From the NCBI GenBank assembly GCA_032622095.1, contig CP136063.1:185545956-185609955 (forward strand): a stretch of 64,000 bases of DNA. The letters are read 5' to 3'. The notes below the pieces were generated by a model. It was not told where the DNA came from. It was given only the letters and a program-made list of their open reading frames with translations, and did no database searches. The position numbers were made by a program, and so were the translations under genes. This DNA comes from Siphonodentalium dalli (lineage: Eukaryota; Mollusca; Scaphopoda; Gadilida; Siphonodentaliidae). Positions 48,801 through 60,800 of the stretch are shown here, one piece after another. Numbering within the stretch: the first letter of the stretch is position 1; each line of letters begins with the position of its first letter.

Positions 48801-51800
48801 ACATCCGTAAGTGTTCAGCATAGCTGCATAGGAGCTAATGATGTATGGGAGTGCATTGCTTTAACAAACAGGATCTGCCTTAGTTATAAATGAAGTGGTG
48901 ACAGCTATCAAGTTGGCCATATTGAAATATTGTATCACTTATGTACAAACTACTTCCTATTTCATTACGCCCTCTGTGGGTGTATTCTGTGAAGGTGTTT
49001 TTGTCTTGTCGTAGGAGCTAGGAGCTATGGACAATGGGCAAAATATGATTAGAAAGGTGCTTGTGTATTTTTTGTACTTGAACCATATGGTTAGAAAGAT
49101 ACTTTGGGTATTTTTGTACTTGTTACTTATCTGGGTCTGCATGTATAATCACGTATAGCTTTGTGGATATATCGGTGGGCCTGTCGACATGCTTTATTGA
49201 ACCATGGCATGTTTGCCACAATAATTTTTTATGCTCGGACAAGTGCACGCCAAGCTATTAGAATGAGAATTCTCACATTAATGATGCATAATCTGATTAA
49301 GCTCCCCTCAATTACTATTTATTTGGTTTCTGGGATAAAAAATATATTTGATTCGAGTCGAGGAACCCAACTATCAAAGCTCAGAGTTATCAGATATCGA
49401 TTTTTGAAATCTAATATTTTTCACCATCGAGACTTATTAGTGGCCAAGTAAACAGCCGACGAACGAACGGTCTTGGACCAAATTGCGGATGAAGATGGAT
49501 AACTCTAATATCAAGAGGCTTTGTGTTGATAATAAGGCCAAATTTTGTCGAACAACATGTGTGGACTATTGTGGTTCACTCCTTAATTTTGTTGTGGTTC
49601 ACTAATCTTTGTGAGCTAGTTGGTTATTGTGGTTCATATATATTGTTCAGTGGTTCACATCTGTTCACTCCTATTTGCTAGATATGTTTTGGATGTGTTA
49701 TTTTGGTGGTTCACATATGTGGTTCACTGTTGTGGTTCACTTGGGTGTTATAATTCACAATGCTGCTTAGGATCTCTAAGTTGGTAGCCATGTTTGAGGT
49801 TCATTCTGTTTGGTTCATTAGGTGGTTCACATATTCATGGGACCATATTTTAAATTTTTAATTAACCCTGATCAGTTATGGGACAATATTTTAATTAACA
49901 ATCATGATACCATTTTAATTAACCATAATGGGACTATATTTTTATTAACTCTCATAGGACCATATTTTAATAAACCCTCATGGGACCATATTTTATTTAA
50001 CCCTCATGTGACCATATTTTAATTTACCCTCATCAGACCATATTTTAATAAATCCGACCTCTCTGGACGTGGTCATATTTTAATTAACCCTCATGGAACC
50101 ATACATGTATTTAAATAACCCTCATATTTTCAAAGTTGATATCAGGAGTGCATTACCTAAGGACATTCTTATATCATAATTTGCTACCAGCATGTGGGCT
50201 GATTCGGGAAGGTCGGTTTGTTACACCCTATAGGGTGTATAGTACTGTATACTGCGAGGTGGATGTGGTGATGTCATAGGAGCTATGGAGAAATGTGATT
50301 AAAAACGTACTAGCTATTTGCATCCTGGTTCGATTTTTGCAGGATGTATGTATTCGCAGATATATCTTTGCAGATGTCTCATTGTTGCAGTATGTAACTT
50401 TTATGACTGAATTTCTTTTGATATTTAGGTGTGAACAATGACAAGGCGACTCTTGAAAATGTTATTGCGGGAACACAGTACATAATATAACGCTAACATT
50501 GCTGATGAAGTATGTCTCAGTTCGAATGTAGACTAATGGTTGTACATGTATTGAGAAATATCGGGGGAGGGGGGTTTTTGGTCCACATTTAGAGGCTTTT
50601 TGCATGGTGTGGTGAGAAACCAGTGATAAGCCATAGTTGTTGTAATAATTTGATTGGATTAGTTGTTTAACGGAATTCTGAGGTGGTGCATTCATGAAAC
50701 AAGTATATTATATATTTTATATATGCCTAATAATATGATCACCATTTCTGACTATGGTTTTCTTGTGATATATTGTGTGGCTGTGCTGAAGAGAGTATCC
50801 ATGACAGGCTAAAATTATGAACACAATAATGAGGTTCCTCTATAGATTCAGGTGTATAAATTGAAGCCTTAAAGACATATTATGGACTTGTTTGGGTGCT
50901 TTGAACTGATAAGTTAGTACTCAGGTGATGTGCCAACTGGGGGATGTAAAATTCTTCTAACATCGCCGAAAATCTCAACGAAATCGCCCACACCACTCCA
51001 TAGAAAACATCGCCTCAACTACACGCAATTGTAAATATTTACATCTTGATTCGGGACGCAACAAACGGCGATTAATGAATGCAAATGATTTCGCCACCGA
51101 AAGTCATTGAATTTAATTGATATAATATATAAGAATGACACTGATAGTCTGGTCGATAAAAGGTTTGACCTAGAAAAAATTTGGACTAAGTTGGTTTGTA
51201 TACCATTTTGAAGAGGAAGCTCTCCTCTATAACATATCCAAAATCCGCTAAAATCCGCTTTGAGCATTTTTTGTAATTCAAGATGGCGTCCAAGATGGCT
51301 GCCATTTTCATATAAGTCAGCTTGATGCAATTATAGTGAGAATATCTTGTCATATGTATACACTATACACATGTATACATTTTTGTGAAGCTAAGACATA
51401 TCGCCACCTTTATTTGCCAAAATTGGAACTCCCCGTCCCAGATGGCCGCCAAAATGGCTACCGAAAGTGGAATTTGTACGTGTTTTACTAATATCATTAA
51501 GATAAGTTTCTGTGGTTTGGAACTGGTTGAGAATTGTGACTTATTTTGTATTTAGCATGTTAACTGACCATTTGAACAATGAAATATGCTGTTCATATGG
51601 TCCACACCCCTTCCGATCATACAACCATTCGATTTTACAAAACGCGGTATAACATTTCACAAAATATCCCCATTGGGATTCTAGTCATATTTCAGCAAGT
51701 AGTGGGAAGAACTGTGCAATGTAAGTGATGAATTTTATATATCTGATTGATATTCAAACTCAATGGTACAAAATTGTCACTTTAACTCAAAATGGCTGCC

Positions 51801-54800
51801 AAAATGGCCGCAAAAATATGGAAAATGGTAATTATTATCCCAGCGTACCTTGCAATCGCTTACAAGTTGTGGTGATGCGCACAATTGACTATTCTGTGTC
51901 ATATAGCTTGACTACTAACATTTCTTATGTACCTTGGGTATTTGTTACTATTTTAACCACTGAAATTACCAGAATTATTCGAAATTTTCTGTCACAAACC
52001 TGATATCAAAATCGGCAAAAAAATCGCTGTTGAGGTTTGAGCCATTTTTTAAAAGTAAAATGGAACTGTTTGTTATCAAAGATGTGTATTGTTTTGATGT
52101 GTTACATGTGTCACACTGAGTTTAAAATTACTCAAGATGGCTTCCAAAATGGCAACCAAATTTGGTAAACATTATTATATACATATACATACCGGTATGT
52201 GTATATACGTGGTGTATATGTATACATAATCAATTGTGACTCACATGCTACTTCATCGATTAAATGTTCTTTTCTGGTTGTCCCGGTACCCTACGAGGCA
52301 TGACAAGTTCATTTTGAGGAATGCAATATGGATTTTGCCAAAAACTGCCTTGTTTTTGAACGGAAATGGGCAGAACGTTGAAGCGGAACTGAGAGGGATC
52401 ATACTGTGTGGCTATTCTGGCCCATTAGCACCAACATTGATCAACATAATACAGTGTGTATGTCTGTTGACTGTATGGTCATATGCGAGGTGAGTAGGTA
52501 TACATGGAGTTATTGTATTCATGAATGATGTGAATAGTTATACAGTGTGTGACTATATGGTCATGGATGGGGTGTCCATGGTGAGATGTATAGGTGTATA
52601 AGGAGTAGCTGTATGGTGATGTGTGAGGTGAACATGTTTACAGTGAGTGGCTGTCTGGTCATTGAAGTGGTGTATGGGCATAACGAGAGCAGCTGCACTG
52701 TCCTGTATGTATATATGGAGTGACTGTGTGGTCAGGGGTGGGATGTACATATGTGCATTGGGTGGCTGTATTGTCATGGGTGGGTGTATATGTATACATG
52801 TGTTGGATGTATGGTAATGGAAGGGTGAATGTATAAATAGGGTGTGGGTGTATGGTATGGGCAATGTGTATGTGTGTACACGGAATGACTGCACGGTCAT
52901 TGTTGAAGTGTATATGCATACATGGAGTACACTTTGATGGCCATTGACGGCTAGTGTATATAGAGAGTGCCCTCATGGTGATGGGTGGGATGTATATATG
53001 TAGGGCCTATTGTATTGTCATTGGTGGTGTGTACAAGCATACAGTGAATAGCTGAATGCTCATGGAGAGGGTGTATAAGTATACAGCAAGTGGCTGAATT
53101 GTCACGGTTGAGCTGTATATGCAAGTCTGAAGTGTACGAATGGTCGTGTGTGCGGGCTATTGGTATATCTAGAAGGGCTGTATGGCCATTGATGCGGCAT
53201 TTATATACACCTGGAGTGACGCTGTGGTCATGGGTGAGGTGTATATCTATATCATGAGTGAATATATGGCCATGGCACGGCCAATATGGTTATAGGGATT
53301 GACAGTATGGCAAAAGTAATGGTGGGGGAAATAGATATACAAGGAGTGATAATGATCACGAATGTGGTTTATGCGTATACAGCGAGAGGCTGAATTGACA
53401 TGGGTCAGGTGTATATGCAAGTCTGGAGTGCATGAATGGCCATGTGCGTGATACAGGACATTGATATAACTAGAAGGGCTGTAAGGCCATTGGTGAGGTC
53501 TATATGTATATACCTGGAGTGACTCTATGGTTTTGGGTTGGGCGTATATGTATATCTTGAGTGGCTATATGGCCACGGGTGTCGCAAATATGTATATATA
53601 CAGGGAGTGAGACTGTATGACCACTGCTGAGGCAAATAGGTATACAAGAAGTGATGTATGGTCATGGATGTAGCGAACATGTATACCAGGAGTGTATATG
53701 GAGTGACTGCATGCTCATGTGTGATTTTTTTCTGGTGCACCTTTGTGTGACTATCGCTTTCCACAATAACTCAAGGATATGTTAATCGATAGAGGTAATA
53801 TCAGAGTGTTCTTCACATTAATTGCGTTTTATATGCAATGTGAAGAAAACTGTTTTCCTGACAATAGTTTATAAGTTAATAAATTTTTATGCTAATGGGT
53901 CAGAGTAGCCAAATAACATTATCCCTTTCAGTTCAGTTTCAACTTTGTGTCCGTTTCCGTTAAAAACATGGACAGAATCCCAAAAGAGGTGTTCGGCAAA
54001 ATCCATACTGCATCCCTTAAAATGAATTTGTCGTGCCTCTTAATGTGCTGGGACAACCAGAATATAAGATTTAGTTGTCAGTTGATTGAGTAGCATGTTT
54101 AATAACCAAGTGAGTCACAATTTGCTACCATTTCGGAACAGCAGAGAATAATGTTTGGAATATAAACTTTTTACCAAATTTGGTTGCCATTTTGCAAGTC
54201 ATCTCGAGTAATATTGTCTAAAACACCACACTATGACATATTTAAGGCATATCAAAATAAAAAGAACCTTTGATACTAAAGATAGTTTCATTTTACTTGA
54301 AAAAAATGGTCCAAACATGAACAGTGATTTATTGCCGACTTTGATGCTGTTTGTGATAGAAAAATCCCATAATTCTGGTAATTTCAGAATAAATAGTAAA
54401 AACGAATCAAGGTGCATAAGAAATGTTGGTATTCAATGTATATAAGACATAATAATCAATTGTGTGCATCACCACAACTTGTAAGCGGTTGCATGGCACC
54501 CTGGGATAATAATTACCATTTTCCATATTTTGACGGCCATTTTGACAGCCATTTTGAGCCAAAGTGACAATTTTGGTACCATTGAGTTCGAATATCAATA
54601 AAATATAGAATGCATCACTTACATTGCACAGTTCTTCCCACTTCTTGGTGAAATATGACCAGAATCCCAATGGGGATATTTTGTGAAATGTTATACCGCG
54701 TTTTGTAAAATCGAATTTGTGAGTGATCGGAAGGGGTGTAGACCCCACGAACAGCATATTTCATTGCTCAAATGGTCAGTTAACATTCTAAATACAAAAT

Positions 54801-57800
54801 AATGTCACAATTCTCAACCAGATCCAAACCACAGAAACTTATCTTAAAGGTATTTGTAAAAAATGTACAAATTCCACTTCCGGTCGCCATTTTGGCGGCC
54901 ATCTGGGACGGGGAGTTACAATTTTGACACAAAAAGGTGACGTTATGTCTTAGCTTCACAAAATATATTCATGTGTATACAAATGACAAGATGTTCTCAC
55001 TATAATTGCATCAAGCTGACTTATAGGAAAATGGCAGCCATCTTGGACGCCATCTTGAATTACAAAAAAAAATGCTCAAAGCGGATTTTAGCGGATTTTG
55101 GATATGCTATAGAGGAGAGCTTCCTCTTCAAAATGGTATAAAAACCAACTTAGTCCGAATTTTTTCTAGGTTGACCCTACATTTTGAGTTTATCGACCAG
55201 ACTATGAGTGTTGTAAATTGGAATTTATATTCGTAAAAATAACTAATTTGAGCAAGATTATTCTACATTTCTATTTAATCACCCTACCAGAGTGTTTCAC
55301 ATCATTTTAACCAAGGACAGGCATAAGGAAATGCTCAGTTTTTATCACCATATTACCAATGCTTATTAGTATGGCTTGTATGGAATTGGGTCATGTTTTG
55401 ATTCAGTCAAAGTACCTGTGGTAATGTGAATTTTTACCAAGCCTGCAAGTAGTGTGTCTGTCATTTGCAGAATGAGGTCCCCCAGAGGGTGAATTTAGTG
55501 ACATTATCTATTACAGCCGGCTAGCATAACCAAATTCACCATCTGATGACCTCATTCTGCTTAGGTCTAATCTTCTAGGAAGTATCTAGTCTCAAATTAA
55601 CATTGTTTTTAGTTACTTTTCCCCTTTTGGGATGTTACTATATCCCCAAATTTGCAGAAGATAGAATGCATAATGAGGTGACTAATGGGTGAACATCAAC
55701 TGGGGAAAATCAACCTGATCCTACATCTCACATAGCAGTTGAGGCCCAAGCAGAATGAGGTTCCCAGATGGCAAATTTGGAGATGTTAGCCCACCTTGAG
55801 GGATAGCGTCACTCAATTCATCCCAAGGGGTCCTCATTCTGCAAATGACAGACACACTATTTGCAGGCCTGATAAAGTCAATGATTGTCACTGATATTTT
55901 TCAGTGAAATATGAGCCACATGCGAGGAAATCGGTGACACATCACATGATGGTATATGGTTGTGAGGAGCCTGCATCCAGTAAACCTTACTGGTAAGTGC
56001 AGCTCCATTTATATCCACCTATTTTCAAGGATATGGCTTGAGGGTGTTTCTTGGGGGTGACCACCTTAGATTTTCCAAATTCATACTCTCCTTCTTCCTT
56101 GAGTAGTAAAGTTAAAAACTCTGGGAAAATCTGCCATCAACCCCCAGCCCCCCCCCCCCCCAATTCAAGCATCAAGTAAGATCAGTCGTGAAGCAACTAG
56201 AATTTTTTGCCATAAAGTATATATAATAACATTTCTCATTAAAATTCAATGAAATAGTGATTGCAAGTAAAAAAATATATAGATTTATTATATTACTGTA
56301 ATGCCCTAAATAATCGACTCTCAGTGAGAGTTTTCCAATGAATGACAACAAGCCATATTTCCGACTAAATCATGAAAAGTTACCCATAATTCTGCTGTGG
56401 TTAAGGAGTCAATTATTTAGGGCATTACTGTGGTATAAATGTTTGACTTGATTTATTATATTAGTATATAAATGTTTGACTTGGGAGATATGATAGTAAT
56501 TTTCCAAATGTTGAATTCAAATATTTGACTGATTTTGGTCTATTAAAGGTACTCAATATGATCAGACGCTCCTAAATTACTATTTCGTTGGCTTTGGGGG
56601 TAATAAATATTTGATTTGAGTCTAGGAACCCACCCATCAAAGCTCTGAGTGATTAGATATCGATGTTTGAAATTTGCTGTTTCTATTGTTTGTGAACCAG
56701 ATCTTTTCCAGGACCACATGCATAAAACGGACAAATTGCAGTTGTAAGATTGATAACTCGAAAATCAAGTGGTTACTATTAACAATAATAACGACTTGAT
56801 TTTAAAGTTATCCATCTTACAACCGCAATTTGTCCGTTTGAGCACGTGATCCTGGACAAGATCTGGTCCACAAACAATAGAAACAGCAAACTTCAAACAT
56901 CGATATCTAATCACTCTTGAGCTTTGATGGGTGGGTTCCTCGATTCGAATCAAATATTATTTACCCCCGAAGCCAAAGAAATTGTAATTTAGGAGCGTCT
57001 GATCGGATTGAGTACCATTAAGGAGTCAATTATTTAGGGCATTACAATATCATCGTACAAAAATGATATTATTTTGTATTATAGGTCTACTTTATGCCAT
57101 ATTTAAATTTAAACATTTTTTGAACAGAACAAAGCAGAAAACAATGTCATATGAGATTTTTTATGTTGTTGTTGTAACTGAAGGTCTGGACCCTGAGTGC
57201 ATCTTTAAACCTTTCATGACGGGAGAAGAGCTGGTACACTATTAAAGATCTTGTGCCAGTGTATTCTCGTATATATGCAAGTCTCACATTGGGAGCCTTG
57301 CATATATAAGAGAATGCACTGGCTTACGAGGTCAAGATAAATATTGGAGGGAGACTCGCATATATAAGAGAATGCATTGGCACAGGGTTTTCGTAAAATT
57401 TCAGAAATCTCCAGTCATACAAGGATTAATGTTTTTTTATTTTTATGATTGTATTTTGATCTTGTATAATTGTTTAAGTGAAGGCAAAACATTGGATTTA
57501 TTTGCAGGTCATGTGAGGAGATGAGTGCTGAAGGAGAATCGTCAATTTGCGCCACTCAGCACATGGAGATAATTTATGCATGGGCAAATAATGCGGGTCC
57601 AAAATCTTATCCCGAAGGTATGAGTACTGCCCTAAGTAATCGACTCCTTAACCACAGAAGAATTATGGGTAACTTTTCAGGATTTAGTCGGAAATATGGC
57701 TTGTTGCCATTCATTGGAAAGCTCTCAGTGAATCCTGAAAAGTTACCCATAATTCTGCTGTGGTTAACGAGTCGATTACTTAGGGCATTACTGTGTGAGT

Positions 57801-60800
57801 AATGCATTCATATTCAGCATTTCAGATGAAAATCTTCAGCGAGATTCAGAACATTACTACTGGTATTGATATTCAACATTTATCCATGACGTAAGATTTT
57901 CTACTATAAAGCGGATACAAAAGAAAATCTTCCTGTTCAATTGGTTAAAGATGCCCAGTCTGATTTGACATCCCTAGATCATTATTTCTGCAGCTTTGGG
58001 GGTGAAAAATATCTCATTTGAGTCGAGGAACTCACATTTCAATACACAGAGTTATTAGATTTTGATTTTTAAAATTGATTTATTTTCTACACTACACAAT
58101 TACTCTACATTTTGTGGAAACCCAGTGCAAATGCATTGAATTGATTACCTGGGATAGTTAATGACTGTAAGTAATGCAAAGTGAAATTTGTTCACAAAAG
58201 TCATCTAAATCATACAATCTCGAACTTGGACCTTCACATTCTGTGAAATATATTAGCAAGAAAGACCTATTAACTAAGAAATATATTACCATTGTAATGT
58301 TTTTAAGATTATAAAGATCCCCACGTCATAACAGAACTAAGCATTAAAACTTTCCCAGTTTTTCAGCAGGTGGAATTAAATCTATGGTTGGTCATATACT
58401 GAGTAGAGATTCGTGGCATGATCTACCCTGATAGTACATGTAGATCCTGCGTCCTTCACACCAAATCATTTGATTCCCATAATTTTTACTCACTCACAGG
58501 TGTTGGGTACAGAGTTTCTGGGAACACCAAGAATAAACATGTTGTCATACAGTTGCACTATAAAGATGCTTTCGGAGGTAGGTGAATATTTATAAAACCT
58601 TAACCAATACCATCAATACCTTTTTTTCTCTCATACAGAAATAATGTAACAACCCATAAATTTAAAAACTCAGCCAACAAACATTACCCCTACCATGACT
58701 GGGGCCGCATGAAATTTTGCGAAAACCCTGTGCCAATGTATTCTCTTATATATGCGAGTCTCCCATAGGGAGCCTTGCATTTAAAAAAAAATACATTGGC
58801 CTAACAATAATTACATTGACCTTGTAAGCCAGTACATTCTCTTAAATATGTAAGGCTCCCTATGGGAGACCCACTGAAATTAAAATTGTTTTTATTTACT
58901 TTTTTTCCCTCCTGTTAAGTTTCTATAACCCCTAATTTGCAGAAGATAATTGCATGATTGAGGTAATTAATGGGTGAAAATCACCAAATTCAACTGGGGA
59001 ACTTCAATTTGATCCTTGGTCTCTGATAGCAGTTGAGACCTAAAGCAGAATGAGGTCCCAAGAAGGTGAATTAGGTGATGCTAGCCCACTAAGTTTACAA
59101 CTCTGGATCAGTGTCTGGGTTCCTCATTCTGCAAATGTCAGACACACTAAATTCAGGCTTTACACAGTGCCGGGTCACTGACCATAACAACATTGACTTT
59201 ATTTTAGAGTTATTTCTTTACAGAAAATATAAACATTGGCTGCTGTTACAGTAGATATGGTTAGGCAAGGGAAAGCCTAACGCGTTGTGATAGCATTGTT
59301 GGAATTATCGCATGCAATAAAATGTGTGTTAAATTTTTGGAGATGTTCTGATTAGATTCAGTTTGAGTTCCATATAAACTAACGTTGTGTTGCGTATGTT
59401 GTGTTCTGATTTTACTCGGTCGAGCTCCTCAGGTGAATTGCTCACAAACCCAGATGATTCTCCCACACAATTCATCTAGGGAGCTCAAACCGAGGTACCT
59501 TCTTTTGTCAATAAAACATAGAAATTTCAAAGAGTAACTTAATTTTAACAAGAGTGGCTGGCTGAAGATTTTGCAAAAACTGACAACCCACACATTTGGT
59601 TGATTAAAAAAACAAAGTTATCATTCCCTTCGAGATGAGATTTTGAGATCCTGTGTTACCTGTTGCTTATTTTGGCAGATTCTGAGTAACCTATAATGCT
59701 TGTTTATATTAGGAGATCATAGATAAACTAAATGATAATAACCATGCGACATTGACTATTAAATTCAGACATACTACCGAGTACAGAATTATCACTTTTG
59801 AACATTGAAATAAGTGCAAAATATACCTTTAACCCTTCCGTGACTGGAGCTTCCTGAAATTTTTTGAAAACCCTGTGCCAATGCATTATTTTATATATGC
59901 GAGTCACCCATAGGGAGCCTCACATATATAAGAGAATACATTGTTTAACAATATTTACCTTGACCTTGTTAGACAGTGCATTCTCTTATAAGAGAATGCA
60001 CTGGCACAGGATCTTTATTGCTGCACCAGCGGATATTCCAGTCATGAAAGGGTTAAGAATACCCCTTCTCTCAGGTTTTTTACAATATTTTTCAGATGGC
60101 CAGACAGACCAATCAGGAATAACACTGCATATGACACACAAGAAGTAAGACAGCAGATAACCCTTTGATAACTCAATAGATTCTTCCATGAATTATGAAA
60201 GTATACACTGGAATGATAAATTATTCATTTGTAGGGATGGGCAGATGCAGTGTAAATTAAGTACAGACCCACATACAGTAATGCCCTAAGTAATCGACTC
60301 CTTAAACACAGCAGAATTATGGGTAACTTTTCAGGATTTAGTCGGAAATATGGCTTGTTGACATTCATTGGAAAGCTCTCGGGCATTACTGTACAAATAG
60401 TGGGTCTGATTACCTGTTGTAGACTTTCTATTTTCCGAACTGCAGGATACCACATCAGTAGCATCATTCAGAACTCACTATTTGTAGCCCCATTTAAGAA
60501 GCATTTAATGTAATGCAATGTGATATAATTTTGGGGAAGCCTGCATGCTTCCATGAAATGACATTTAAACGAGACTACGATAGACTCAGTATGTCAGTCT
60601 GGCTCTGAGCGTATGGTTATACAGACTGGGTCATATGCTAAAATCAGACCAATCAGGAAAATTATTTTTGCCAATTTTATGGCAATTTCTGAATTTGTTT
60701 GCCCATTTTTCAGAAACTTTAAGAAAATTAGAACACTGAAACTAAATAAAAAATATAAAGTAACTCGCCCAAAAATAACTGAACAATTGCAAGCTAGATT

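Noticed and set aside
52553-52976. Histidine/threonine-rich frames of 105-115 codons
   Set aside because: Product of the minisatellite in the fold-back loop; no start context, no homology recognised.
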